This document shows, piece after piece, positions 16,628 to 25,770 of a stretch of 64,000 bases of DNA (its first letter is position 1; each line of letters opens with the position of its first letter). The position numbers were made by a program, and so were the translations under genes. The notes under the pieces are model-generated. The model saw nothing but the letters and a program-made list of their open reading frames with translations, was not told where the DNA came from and did not search any database. Source of the DNA: DASUPK01 sp963736685 (GTDB lineage Bacteria; Actinomycetota; Thermoleophilia; Solirubrobacterales; 70-9); contig CAVTPZ010000018.1 of the NCBI GenBank assembly GCA_963736685.1, positions 62,001 through 126,000 on the forward strand, in the 5' to 3' direction.

Positions 16628-18824
16628 TGACGGCCGAGGCCGCTGCCGCGGCGCGCCGCGTGTGGCGCTCGATCAGCTCCGACTGAAGGCTCCGCGGCGG
16701 CTCGCCGTCGGTCGTCCGGCGCGACCAGACGCCGTCACTCCCCAGCTCCCACGCGTTGGTGTTGTCGACGAACGCCAGATCGAGATCCTCGGTCAGCTGG
16801 GCCCGGTTCGACGGGTCCTCGACCGGCGTGACGAGCTCGACCCTGTTGTAGAGGTTCCGAGGCATCAGGTCGGCCGAACCGATCAGGATCTGCGTCTCCT
16901 CGGGCCGCTCGAACGAGTAGATCCGGGAGTGCTCCAGGAAGCGGCCGACGATCGAGACGACCCGGATGTTCTCGGAGACACCCGGCACCCCGGGCCGGAG
17001 CGCGCAGATTCCCCGGATGTTGAGGTTGACCTCCACCCCCGCCTGCGAGGCGCGGTAGAGCGCCCGGATGCAGGGCGGATCGAGCAGCGAGTTCATCTTC
17101 ATCCGAATCCGTGCCGGATGCTCAGGCGAGTGCGCCTCGATCGTGCGCTCGATCTCGCCGACGATCCCCTCCTTGAGATTGAACGGCGCGACCAGGACCT
17201 TGCGGTACCCGCTCGGCCGCGCGTAGCCCGTCAGGTAGTTGAACATCTCCGCGATGTCGTCACCGATTTCCTGGTTCGAGGTGAACAGGCCGAAGTCGGT
17301 GTAGATCCGGGCGGTCTTCGGGTTGTAGTTACCCGTGCCGATGTGGACGTAGTTGCGGACGCCGTCGCCCTCGCGACGGGCGACCAGAACACATTTGACG
17401 TGCGTCTTCAGGCCGGGGATGCCGTAGACCACGTGGACGCCGGCCTCCTCCAGTGCCCTCGCCCAGCGAATGTTGGCGCTCTCGTCGAAGCGGGCCTTGA
17501 GCTCCACCAGGCAGACGGCTTGCTTGCCGCGCTCCGACGCCTCGATCAGCCCCGGCACCAGCGGCGAGTCCGCGCTCGTCCGGTAGACGGTCTGCTTGAT
17601 CGCGAGGACGTTCGGGTCCTCGACGGCCTTCCGGACGAAGCGCTCGACCGAGCCGGTGAAGGAGTCGTAGGGGTGGTGGACGAGGATGTCGCTCTCGCGT
17701 ATCGCGGCGAAGACGTCGACCTCGCGGTGGGTCCGGCTCCCCTGTTGGAACTGTGGCGGCGTGACGCCCTTCCAGGACGGATAGCGAAGCTCGGGGAACC
17801 CGCGGACGGAGTAGACGTCGCTGAGATCGTCCAGTCCAATCAGCCCGGGGGTCTCGTAGACCTGGCTGGCATCGATGTTCATCGCCTCGACGAGCTGATC
17901 GAGAAGCCGCGGCTCCATGTCCGGGGAGATCTCGAGCCGCACCACCTCCCCGAAGCGGCGGCGACGGACCTCCTCCTCGACCGCGAGGAGCAGGTCGTCG
18001 GCCTCGTCCGAGATGTCGTAGTCGGTGTCCCTGGTCACCCGGAAGAGCGAGTGATGGACGATCTCCATGCCCGGGAACAGGTCGTCGAGGTTGGCCGCGA
18101 TCACCTCCTCGAGGGGAACGAAGGTCAGCCCGCCGTCACCGATGGAGAGGAAGCGGCGGAGCAGCTCCTTCGGCACCTTGACCCGTGCTGCGACCTCCTC
18201 GCCCTTCTCCGGATTCCGGAGCAGGACGCCGAGGCTGAGCGACATGTTGGAGATGTAGGGGAAGGGCCGGCCGCGGCCGATCACCAGCGGGGTGAGGGCC
18301 GGGAAGACCTGGCTCTGGAAGAGGTGCTCGACCTCCTCGCGCTCGCGGGCGTCGGCGTCGTCGAGAGAGATGATGCGAATCCCGTGCTCGGCGAGCGCGG
18401 GGCGGATCTCCTCGCTGAAGCAACGGTAGAGACGGACCCGCAGCTCGATCGCGCGCTGGCGGATCAGCTGGATCACGTCGGCGGCCGCCATCGAGTCGGC
18501 GCCGCGAGCGTCGACCTTCGACTCGACCTGGTCGTGGAGGCCCGCGACGCGGACCATGAAGAACTCGTCGAGGTTGTCCTCGTAGATCGCCGAGAAGTTG
18601 ACGCGCTCGAGCAGCGGCACGCGCTGGTCCTCAGCGAGCTGCAGGACCCGGTCGTTGAAGTCGAGCCAGGAGAGCTCGCGGTTGAAGTAGAGAGAGGAGT
18701 CGGTGAGATCGGGCTCAGAGGCGCTCGTCCTCACGGTCTCCGGGACGACCGTGGCGCCACCGCCGTCCGCCCCCGGTCCGCTGGACTCCGTGCTGCGCTG
18801 GGCGAGCTCGTCGGTCACACCCAC
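16620..18824 (-). CDS. ppk1: Polyphosphate kinase 1
   Basis: PPK1 reversibly polymerises the gamma-phosphate of ATP into inorganic polyphosphate, as a membrane-associated oligomer. The 734-residue protein has the N domain opening SLYFNRELSWLDFNDRVLQLA, the head domain, and two phospholipase-D-like C domains. The autophosphorylated histidine lies in GLKTHVKCVLVARR and the companion motif in NYVHIGTGNYNPKTARIYTDFGL is intact, as are LVELKARFDESANIRWAR and the second-domain segment SADLMPRNLYNRVE. A 40-residue Ser/Gly-rich N-terminal extension precedes the family core. It is the first gene of a ppk1-DUF47-DUF6328 transcript. With the exopolyphosphatase (25759) and CHAD proteins (23472, 24224) it forms a polyphosphate neighbourhood. 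Confidence 0.96.
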   Translation of the reverse strand: MGVTDELAQRSTESSGPGADGGGATVVPETVRTSASEPDLTDSSLYFNRELSWLDFNDRVLQLAEDQRVPLLERVNFSAIYEDNLDEFFMVRVAGLHDQVESKVDARGADSMAAADVIQLIRQRAIELRVRLYRCFSEEIRPALAEHGIRIISLDDADAREREEVEHLFQSQVFPALTPLVIGRGRPFPYISNMSLSLGVLLRNPEKGEEVAARVKVPKELLRRFLSIGDGGLTFVPLEEVIAANLDDLFPGMEIVHHSLFRVTRDTDYDISDEADDLLLAVEEEVRRRRFGEVVRLEISPDMEPRLLDQLVEAMNIDASQVYETPGLIGLDDLSDVYSVRGFPELRYPSWKGVTPPQFQQGSRTHREVDVFAAIRESDILVHHPYDSFTGSVERFVRKAVEDPNVLAIKQTVYRTSADSPLVPGLIEASERGKQAVCLVELKARFDESANIRWARALEEAGVHVVYGIPGLKTHVKCVLVARREGDGVRNYVHIGTGNYNPKTARIYTDFGLFTSNQEIGDDIAEMFNYLTGYARPSGYRKVLVAPFNLKEGIVGEIERTIEAHSPEHPARIRMKMNSLLDPPCIRALYRASQAGVEVNLNIRGICALRPGVPGVSENIRVVSIVGRFLEHSRIYSFERPEETQILIGSADLMPRNLYNRVELVTPVEDPSNRAQLTEDLDLAFVDNTNAWELGSDGVWSRRTTDGEPPRSLQSELIERHTRRAAAAASAVSG

Positions 18825-18839
18825 AAGTTAGAGGGTCTT

Positions 18840-21146
18840 CTACGCAGCCCTGACGAGCTTGATGCGGGGCCGATCCGGTTCGACCACTCGGTCATACCCC
18901 TCGGCGAGCTGCATCATCGCCGCCTCCCACGTGCGGCCTCGGGCCGCCTCCATCGCCTGGCGACCCAGCTTCGCCCGCCACGCCGGCGAATCGGCCAGCT
19001 GCAGGATCGCCGCGGCCAGCAGGCCCGGGTCCGGATCGCAGAGACGGCCCGTCTCGCCGTCGATCACGATCGAGGACGGTCCGCCCTCGTCGACTGCCAC
19101 CGACGGCAGGCCGCTCGCCCCAGCCTCCACCAGGACCTGGCCGAAGGTGTCGGTCCGGCTGCAGAAGAGGAAGATGTCGGCGCTCGCGTAGGCGCGCGGC
19201 AGATCGTCGCCGGCGAGCCAGCCGAGGAAGGTCGCCCGGTCGCCGAGCCGCTCGCGGAGCATCTCCTCCTCGGGACCGCCCCCGCCGAGCAGCAGGTGCA
19301 GCCTCGGATCGGCGTCGTGCGCCCGTATGAAGGAGTCGGCGAGCAGCTCGACGCCCTTCTCCTTCGTCTGCCGCCCCACATAGAGGACCTTGATTTGGCC
19401 CGGATAGGAATCGACAGCGCGCAGCGCGGGGTCGAAGCGGGAGGTGTCGACCCCGCGGCCCCAGCGCCCGATCGCCTGGGGCTCGATGCCGAGGCGCGTC
19501 AGCGACTCGTCACTGGCGGGACTCGGCGAGAGGACGCGCGCGCACTGGCGGTAGAAGAGGGAGAGAGCCATGTCCGCTCCCTTCTCCAGGTCGGCCGACG
19601 CCGAGCGCAGGCCCGCATACGCCCCAAGCTCGGTGTGCCAGCTGCCCAGCACAGGCAGCTCCATGATCCGAGCGAGCAGCGTGGCCAGCACACCCGCAGG
19701 CCCCGGAGCGGTGACGTGCACGGCGTCGTAACGCCCTTCGGACAGTGCCTCGACCATCGCCGGCAGGCTCGGCATGCCGATCTCCAGGCCGGCGTAGAAG
19801 GGAATCTCGACCTCGGCGACCGCTGGGAGGCGCCGGTCGACGTTGCAATCGGTACCGATCACGTCGACCTCGTAGCTGGGGACGCCCAGGTCGCGGATCC
19901 GCTCGATCGTGTGCGTGACGCCGTGCACCCCGCCGATCGCATCGGCGATCAGAGCCACCCGCTTCGGGCCCTCTGAGGGATTGAGCTTGGCCTTCTCCTT
20001 GCCGAGAAAGGCGGCCGCCGGCGCATAGGGAATCGCCGGGATCGCGGCGCGGAAGAGCCCGCGGCCGGCATCCATCGCCGTGCCTGCGAGATCGCCCGAG
20101 GCGCCGCTGTTCACCTTCTCCACCGTCGACTCCACGACCTCGCGGAGCCTGCGCTCGTGGACACGGCGCGCCTTCCGCTCCAGCTCGGCGTGGCTGAAGT
20201 CATCGGCCTGCATGTGGGCAATGAGAGCGCGGCCGGGCTCGAGTCCCACGGCGTCGGTGAAGGCGCTGAGCAGCGCGCGGGCATCCTCCGGGCCGATCTC
20301 TCCCCCCTCCTCGCCGCGGCGCATGTTGCCTTCGCTCATGACGCGCTCGGCGATCTCAAGGATCGCGTCCGCACTGGGCTCGGCCGGATCGCCGCTCCCG
20401 TTCGAGGTCGCATCCTTGATCAGCAGCGCGCGGGTGGCCAGGCCCATCGCGGCGTGGGCCCACTTGGCGGCGCTGCCCTGCTCGCCGCGCGCATCGGCGC
20501 GCCCCTCGCGGATGTGTCGCAGAAACTCTTCCGGCGTGGCCGCGGGGGGCGTCTCGGTGAACGTCCGCCCGATGTCCACGCCGGCGTGATCGTCCGAGCC
20601 GCCGGTGCCGGTACCACCGTGCGTCTCGATGTAGATCGCGGCCGGCATGTTGAGCTCGCGCGCGCGGGAGCCGTTGCGGGTCTCCCAGACCGGGAAAAGC
20701 TGCGCGAGCTTGCGCCTGTGCGCCGGAGAGAGGGGCGCCTCAACCGCGTAGAAGGGATGTGCGAGGGAGCAGGAGATCTCGTTGGAGTGCAGGTACTGCG
20801 CGCAGGCCTCGACGTCGCGATTGTGCTCCTGCAGCCAGGCGTGATCGTCGGGGCTGATCCCGAAGCAGAGCAGATGGACGGCCTGCGGCTCGCCGCGGAA
20901 CCAGACGGTGAGTTCCTCGGAGATGAAGACGTCATCACGATCAGAGATCTCGAGGCATCCGTCGATCGTGTCGTGATCGGTGATCGTCACGAAGTCCATG
21001 CCCCGCCGCTTGGCGAGCTCGTAGACCTCCTCCGGCGGCGTCGCGCACTCGGGAAGGCCGAGGCTCCTCTGGATCCCCAGCTTCGAGATCTCGGACGCGG
21101 TCGAGTGACAGTGCAGGTCCACCCGGCTGGTGGAAATCGGGCTCAT
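18840..21146 (-). CDS. PHP phosphoesterase domain fused to a GT4 glycosyltransferase
   Basis: A 768-residue fusion. Residues 5-260 are a PHP domain: DLHCHSTASE (the H-x-H metal pair), MDFVTITDHDTIDGC (metal Asp/His) and GGSDDHAGVDIGR (the closing D-H), so a metal-dependent phosphoester hydrolase is expected. The middle (about 260-400) is helical and of unknown role. Residues 410-768 are a GT-B glycosyltransferase of family GT4: RVALIADAIGGVHGVTHTIERI, LGSWHTELGAY, VLYVGRQTKEKGVELL and the E-x7-E element in VEAGASGLPSVAVDEGG. The start at ATG 21146 follows a G-rich Shine-Dalgarno; longer frames upstream are antisense to the glycosidase gene. A lipid or polyisoprenoid mannosyl-type transfer coupled to phosphate removal is plausible, unproven. 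Confidence 0.85.
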   Translation of the reverse strand: MSPISTSRVDLHCHSTASEISKLGIQRSLGLPECATPPEEVYELAKRRGMDFVTITDHDTIDGCLEISDRDDVFISEELTVWFRGEPQAVHLLCFGISPDDHAWLQEHNRDVEACAQYLHSNEISCSLAHPFYAVEAPLSPAHRRKLAQLFPVWETRNGSRARELNMPAAIYIETHGGTGTGGSDDHAGVDIGRTFTETPPAATPEEFLRHIREGRADARGEQGSAAKWAHAAMGLATRALLIKDATSNGSGDPAEPSADAILEIAERVMSEGNMRRGEEGGEIGPEDARALLSAFTDAVGLEPGRALIAHMQADDFSHAELERKARRVHERRLREVVESTVEKVNSGASGDLAGTAMDAGRGLFRAAIPAIPYAPAAAFLGKEKAKLNPSEGPKRVALIADAIGGVHGVTHTIERIRDLGVPSYEVDVIGTDCNVDRRLPAVAEVEIPFYAGLEIGMPSLPAMVEALSEGRYDAVHVTAPGPAGVLATLLARIMELPVLGSWHTELGAYAGLRSASADLEKGADMALSLFYRQCARVLSPSPASDESLTRLGIEPQAIGRWGRGVDTSRFDPALRAVDSYPGQIKVLYVGRQTKEKGVELLADSFIRAHDADPRLHLLLGGGGPEEEMLRERLGDRATFLGWLAGDDLPRAYASADIFLFCSRTDTFGQVLVEAGASGLPSVAVDEGGPSSIVIDGETGRLCDPDPGLLAAAILQLADSPAWRAKLGRQAMEAARGRTWEAAMMQLAEGYDRVVEPDRPRIKLVRAA

Positions 21147-21246
21147 CTGACCCCCGCTTTCATTGGCTCCCTTGACATACGAAGGGTGGCCGTTTGCAGG
21201 GAAAATCCCGTTACGAGGTGGTGTCCCCCACGTAAAGAGGTCGTGA

Positions 21247-23408
21247 ATGCCACCGTTGCCACACTTCGCGCCAGTGGGCGTCACATCCGAGAGGGGAGTG
21301 CCCGGAGGGGCGCTGTGGAGCGGAGACGAGGTGGCTGCGAGGCTCCTCGCTGGGCTGCGACCGTGGGCCTGCCGCGGCGTCGCCCGCGACCAGCTGATCA
21401 CCCTGACCGAGGGGGTGCTCGTCCACGAGGAGCGCGAGGACCCCGTGACGCTCCTCGAAGATCAGTTCGAGGTCTCGACCCCCAGCGCCGATCGCCTGCT
21501 GATCAGCATCGATCCCGCGGAGGTCGACTGGCTGCGGCTCGGCGTCAGCTGGCCCCTGCTGGACGGAGAGCGGGTGACGGGACTCGGCGCGCGCCACGGC
21601 CTTGACTTCGACCAGCGTGGGCGGCTCGTCCGGCTGGGTGCCGACCGTCGCTACACAGGCCCCGATTGCCCGGCCGAGTTCCTTGAGCAGGGCGGGATCC
21701 CCCAGGGCGACTACGCGCCGGTTCCGTGGCTGCTGTCCTCGGCGGGCTGGGCGGCCTGGATCGAGACCTCCGGCCCCGGCGTCGAGATCGACCTCTCCGG
21801 TGAGGCGGCCTCGCTGTCGGTGCGCTCCGCGTCCGGCCCGCTCCGCGTTCACGTCTTCACCGGCCCCACGCCTGCCGCCCGGCTGCGCGGCTTCATGCGC
21901 GAGACCGGCATGCCGGCACTGATGCCGGAATGGGCCTACGGCCACTGGAAGAGCCGAGATGTCTACGAGCACCAGGACGACGTCGAGGACGACTGGCGCG
22001 GTTACCGCAAGTCGGAGCTCCCGCTGGATGCGATCGTGATCGACTCTCCCTGGGAGACGCAGTACAACACCTGGCGCTTCAACCCCCACCAGTTCCCCGA
22101 CGCCCCCGGGCTGGTCGAGGGAATGCGCGAGGACGGCGTGCGGACCGTGGTCTGGGTGACCCCGTGGGTCAACCTGGAATCGATCGACGGCCAGCGCCCG
22201 CCGGACGCCGAGTCCGAGCGACTGCACTCCGAGCCGGCCGAGAACTACTCCGAGGGGGCCGAGGCGGGCCACTACGTCAAGGCCGCGAACGGCGACCCGT
22301 ACGTCGGCCGCTGGTGGATGGGGACCGGCTCGATCGTCGACTTCACCTCCGCGGGAGCGCGAGACTGGTGGCGCGAGCTCTCCCGCAACGTCTTCGAGCT
22401 GGGAGTCGAGGGCGTGAAGGCCGACGATGGCGAGGGCTACTACTTCCCCCCGGATGCGGAGCTCGCCGACGGTCGCCGAGGCGTCGAGGCCGCCTGGGAG
22501 TACGGGCGGCTCTATCGCGAAGCGACCCAGCAGGCACTCGACGACGTCCACGGCGAGGGCCGCGGTGTGGTCTTCGGCCGCTCCGGATGGACCGGTCAGC
22601 AGGCCACCGGGATGCTCTGGGGCGGCGACCAGGCCTCCGACTTCTGGTCGCTCCGGGCGCTGCTCACCTCGCTGCTCACCTGCGCCGCCACGGGGTTCTC
22701 GAACCTCTCCCACGACGTCGGGGGCTACCTCGGTCGCCGCCTTGCCGAGCGCTGCGAGCCGGAGCTGCTCGTGCGCTGGGCCCAGCTGGGTGCGCTCACG
22801 CCGCTGATGCAGGCACACGGTCGCTTCCAGCAGGAGGCCTGGACCTACGACGCCCAGGTGCTCGATCACTACCGGGAGGCCGTCCTGCTGCACGAGCGCC
22901 TCGTTCCCTACATCCGAGCGGCGGCGGCAACCGCCGCTCGGAGCGGTCTGCCGGTCATGCGCCCGCTGTGCCTGGTCGATCCGGAGGACCCCGAGGGATG
23001 GGCGATCCCGGACTCGTACATGTTCGGACCCTCCCTCTGGGTCGCTCCTGTGCTGGACGAGGGAGCGACGGAGCGGCGCACGTACCTCCCGCGAGGCGAC
23101 TGGTTCGACTGGTGGACAGGCGAGCGCCTGGCCGGCGGGCGCTGGATCGAGACCGAGGCCCCGCTTGACCGCATCCCGCTCTGGGTTCGCGATGGCTCGC
23201 TGATCGTCACCTATCCGGCCGGCGACGTCGCGCGCGGGCTCGGCGAGGAGGACCCGTCACGCCCGCTGGAGGCGACCCTCTGGGGTGAGCCTGCGTTGGG
23301 GCACGTCGCCGCCCGCCTAGCGGACGGCACTCACATCGCCTGGCGAAGGGGGGCCTGTCGGTGGCCCCGGACCGCCCCGTCAGCTTCCTCGATGCGCCCG
23401 CCACATAG
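21247..23408 (+). CDS. Glycoside hydrolase family 31 (alpha-glucosidase/alpha-xylosidase type), frame switch at 3' end
   Basis: GH31 enzyme of about 720 residues. The N-terminal beta-sandwich leads into the catalytic barrel: MPEWAYGHWKSRDVYEHQDDV, DAIVIDSPWETQYNTWRFNPHQFPDA, the nucleophile region EGVKADDGEGYYF and the acid/base region GMLWGGDQASDFWSLR; FSNLSHDVGGYLG is the usual W/H-D-x-GG site. The lack of a signal peptide suggests it acts inside the cell. Near the end, after the run of six G at 23348-23353, the sequence continues more sensibly in another frame (LSVAPDRPVSFLDAPAT) and stops at 23406-23408; the uninterrupted frame instead gives 35 unlikely residues to 23475. One missing G explains it. 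Divergent from the PHP-GT4 gene with 100 bases between. Confidence 0.88.
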
Positions 23409-23422
23409 GGACCAAAGACTTC

Positions 23423-23459
23423 CGGATGTTTTGGGCTGCCATGACGCCCAAAACTTCCG
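23423..23459. terminator. Hairpin between convergent genes
   Basis: Left arm 23423-23436 (CGGATGTTTTGGGC) pairs with 23446-23459 (GCCCAAAACTTCCG) with one mismatch over 14 pairs and a nine-base loop. It lies between the corrected GH31 stop (23408) and the CHAD stop (23472). No clear T-run; likely a two-way terminator. Confidence 0.55.
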
Positions 23460-23471
23460 CGCAGCGCCGCT

Positions 23472-24227
23472 CTAGGCGGGGCGGGGCGGCGGCGGTCTGG
23501 TGCGCCGCTGGATCTGTTCGTGGCGATCGGCCTGCTGCTCGGCCTCGAGACTGGCGCGCTCGCGGTCGAGGCGGGCCTGTTCGGCCTGCGCCTCCGCCTG
23601 CGCCGCCGCGCGCGCAGCTGCCTCGGCCTCCCGGCGGGCGCGCTCGGCCGCCTTCGCCGTGCGCCGGGCCTCGCGCGAGCGCCGCAGGTACCCGTCGACT
23701 GAACGCTCGAGCCGCTTCCAGGTCCCGGTCTCCTCCTGCCGCTGCCAGAAAGCTGTGAAGCGATCGCTGAGCAGCTCGCGCCGGGCCTCGAGATAGACGG
23801 CCAGCACATCGAGCCCGCGGTACGCGGTCCGGTGTTGCGCCTGGGCGGCGAGGCGGGGATCGAGGTCCGGAGCCGTTGCGGCCTTCTCTCGGACCGCCCT
23901 GGCGTCGCTCCGCTGCAGCTCCTTGAGGTGCGCACGCACCCTCGGCAGCATCACGTCGCAGTCGTGGATCTCGCCGAGGATGTCCTGCAGGTCCCGAGCG
24001 CGGCGGCGCGCGGTGTCGGCGGGCCGCCCGAAGCAGAAGCCGGTCACCTCGAGGACGTATCGCAGGCGCTTGGCGGCGATCCGCATGTCGTGCTGGGCCT
24101 TGGTCTTGCCGTCGAGAGCGCGCGGCGCGAGGTCTATCATCTCGTCGAGTCTCACCTGCACGATCCGGGCGGCGTTCTCACCGAGCGCCCTCGATGGATC
24201 GAGCTTCTTGACCGCCCGAGCCTTCAC
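23472..24227 (-). CDS. CHAD domain protein with Ala/Arg-rich coiled tail
   Basis: CHAD (conserved histidine alpha-helical domain) proteins are all-helical and known to bind inorganic polyphosphate through basic surface residues. Residues 20-170 show the hallmark AQHDMRIAAKRLRYVLEV (H-x2-R-x3-K-R-L-R) and ARDLQDILGEIHDCDVMLPRV. Residues 175-251 form a highly charged Ala/Arg/Glu coiled-coil ending in a basic R-T-R-P-P-P-P tail, beyond the usual family length. GTG at 24227 overlaps the stop of the previous CHAD gene (GTGA), so the two are co-translated. The proximity of ppk1 and ppx supports a polyphosphate-binding role. Confidence 0.85.
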   Translation of the reverse strand: MKARAVKKLDPSRALGENAARIVQVRLDEMIDLAPRALDGKTKAQHDMRIAAKRLRYVLEVTGFCFGRPADTARRRARDLQDILGEIHDCDVMLPRVRAHLKELQRSDARAVREKAATAPDLDPRLAAQAQHRTAYRGLDVLAVYLEARRELLSDRFTAFWQRQEETGTWKRLERSVDGYLRRSREARRTAKAAERARREAEAAARAAAQAEAQAEQARLDRERASLEAEQQADRHEQIQRRTRPPPPRPA

Positions 24228-24709
24228 GCCGCCGCTCCCCTCGCCGCGCCGACCAGCTCGTCCATGTTGTCGCGGAGGGACTTGAGGCTCTCCTCCGAGA
24301 CCAACGGCGCCAAGCCCTCGTTCGCCTCCTGCTGCTCGGAGCGGAATTGCTCGATCAGCGAGGTCACACCGCGGCGGTCGGGAGCAGCCATCTGATCGTT
24401 GAAGCCGTGGAGGGCGGCGATCGCCACGTCGCGGTCCCGCCGCTCGCCGAGGGCGTCAGCAAGCCGCTTCACCTCCGCGAGCGCCTGGGCGTAGGACCCG
24501 GCCGGGAAACAGGGCTCGAAGATCTCGAGAGCGGCCCGCAGCCGCCGCGTCGCCACGCGCATATCGTGGACCCGCTCTATGTCTCCCGTGTCCAGGACCC
24601 CCTGGGCCTGGTCGGCGAGCTCTGCGCCCCGCACGGAGACGACCCTGGCGGCCGCTTCCGCGTACGAGACATCGGCGCTCAGGTCCGGGATTGGCTTCGC
24701 CTTGGCCAC
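24224..24709 (-). CDS. CHAD domain protein
   Basis: Compact 161-residue CHAD protein. The signature histidine motif is RVHDMRVATRRLRAALEIFEPCF at about residues 46-66, followed by LAEVKRLADALGERRDRDVAIAAL. It covers about half to two thirds of a full CHAD domain, and the downstream gene carries another, so the two products may form one polyphosphate-binding bundle. It lies 14 bases after the MarR gene on the same strand, suggesting a marR-CHAD-CHAD transcript. Confidence 0.84.
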   Translation of the reverse strand: MAKAKPIPDLSADVSYAEAAARVVSVRGAELADQAQGVLDTGDIERVHDMRVATRRLRAALEIFEPCFPAGSYAQALAEVKRLADALGERRDRDVAIAALHGFNDQMAAPDRRGVTSLIEQFRSEQQEANEGLAPLVSEESLKSLRDNMDELVGAARGAAA

Positions 24710-24723
24710 TGAGTGGCCGAAGG

Positions 24724-25233
24724 CTACCGACGGCGCTGGCCCGGGCGTGGCTTCGGCGGTGCAGTGGGCCTCGCGGGCGGTGGGGGCCGCCGCGGCGGCG
24801 GCTTGCCGCCGAGCGCCGCATCGAGCGCTCCGAGGGACCTCGCCAGTGCATCGGCCTCGGGCTTGGGCAGGCCGGCGACGATCGGCTGGAGCCCGCCTCG
24901 CAACAGCCGCCGGGCGGAGCGCAGCACCCGGCGTCCCTGCTCGGTCAGGACCAATGCCTGCCGGCGGCGGTCGGACTCAGCCGCAGTTCGCTCCACCCAG
25001 CCGGCGGCGCCGAGCGAGCCGACCAGCTGTGAGACCGCGGACCGCGAGATCGAGGCGGCCTTGGCCAGGTCGGAGGCGCCGGCCGCGCCCCGGTCGAGCT
25101 GGTCGAGGGCGAGGTACTGAGCCACCGTCAATGGCGGATCGTGCTGCGCGAGGGATCGCTCGACCCAGCGGCCGATCTGCGGCGCGACCCGTGCCAGTGC
25201 GGAAGCCGGGTCAGTGGGTGGTCGGGGCGGCAT
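24724..25233 (-). CDS. MarR-family transcriptional regulator
   Basis: Winged-helix repressor of 169 residues. The DNA-binding core is PLTVAQYLALDQLDRGAAGASDLAKAASISRSAVSQLVGSLGAAGWVERTAAESDRRRQALVLTEQG taken in sections: recognition helix SRSAVSQLVGSL and wing ESDRRRQALVLT. The C-terminal tail from about residue 140 is a Pro/Arg-rich extension. The start at 25233 faces the DedA gene at 25264, and the palindrome TTAGTT-N5-AACTAA (25243-25259) lies exactly between them, so it most likely represses itself and DedA. The ligand is unknown. Confidence 0.87.
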   Translation of the reverse strand: MPPRPPTDPASALARVAPQIGRWVERSLAQHDPPLTVAQYLALDQLDRGAAGASDLAKAASISRSAVSQLVGSLGAAGWVERTAAESDRRRQALVLTEQGRRVLRSARRLLRGGLQPIVAGLPKPEADALARSLGALDAALGGKPPPRRPPPPARPTAPPKPRPGQRRR

Positions 25234-25242
25234 GCAAACAGT

Positions 25243-25259
25243 TTAGTTTGCTTAACTAA
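25243..25259. promoter_or_regulatory. MarR-type operator
   Basis: TTAGTT (25243-25248), five bases, AACTAA (25254-25259): a perfect inverted repeat in the 30-base gap between the divergent marR and dedA starts. This is the size and half-site type of MarR operators, in AT-rich sequence that stands out from the surroundings. Confidence 0.7.
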
Positions 25260-25263
25260 TGTC

Positions 25264-25770
25264 ATGTTGCTCGGAGTGCTCCTGCTGATGATCCCCGAGA
25301 GCGCCTGCATCCCGGTGCCCAGCGAGGTGACCCTGATGGCCGCCGGGTTCGGCGTCCACCAGGGGACGATCGGCCTTCCGGCGGCCGTCGCGGCGGCGAC
25401 GCTGGGGAACCTGATCGGCTCGCTGATCGCATATGTCGCCGGCCGCGTCCTCGCTCTCCCGGACTCGGTGGCTCGTCGCAGCGATGCGCTCTTCAACAAG
25501 CATGGCTCGTCGGCGGTCTTCATCGGCCGTCTGCTGCCCCTTGTTCGATCGTTCATCTCGGTCCCGGCGGGGCAGGCCCGCGTCCCCGTCCCGGTCTTCA
25601 TCGTCCTGACCGTCGCCGGGTGTGCGATCTGGAGTCTTGCCTTTGTGCTCGCCGGCGCATGGACCGGCGCCGCGTGGCATGCGGTCGCGGGAGTGCTCGG
25701 CCATGTCATGCTCGCCCTGGGCGTGCTCACCCTGCTCTGGGTGGCAGCCGGACGGCCGCTACGCGGCTAG
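25264..25770 (+). CDS. DedA/SNARE-associated (VTT domain) membrane protein
   Basis: Short DedA-family protein, 168 residues against the usual 190-220. The family core is clear: IPESACIPVPSEVTLMAAGF (the P-x-P-S-E motif), GNLIGSLIAYVAGR and FIGRLLPLVRSFISVPAGQARVP (the R-x3-R and G motif), with the remaining residues in hydrophobic helices. DedA proteins act as lipid or proton-dependent scramblases, including undecaprenyl-phosphate recycling. ATG at 25264 directly follows the MarR operator; the first helix is consequently shortened, and the frame is open further upstream but overlaps marR. Its stop overlaps the convergent ppx stop by 12 bases. Confidence 0.82.
   Translation: MLLGVLLLMIPESACIPVPSEVTLMAAGFGVHQGTIGLPAAVAAATLGNLIGSLIAYVAGRVLALPDSVARRSDALFNKHGSSAVFIGRLLPLVRSFISVPAGQARVPVPVFIVLTVAGCAIWSLAFVLAGAWTGAAWHAVAGVLGHVMLALGVLTLLWVAAGRPLRG

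Noticed and set aside
16662..19976. A very long open frame (about 1100 codons) on the plus strand opposite ppk1 and the PHP-GT4 gene
   Set aside because: It is antisense to two clearly conserved proteins; GC-rich codon bias leaves the complementary frame without stops. No domain is recognisable in it.
21147..21246. A TTGACA-based promoter for the GH31 gene (TTGACA near 21173)
   Set aside because: No acceptable -10 lies 16-18 bases downstream, so it is not listed as a feature.
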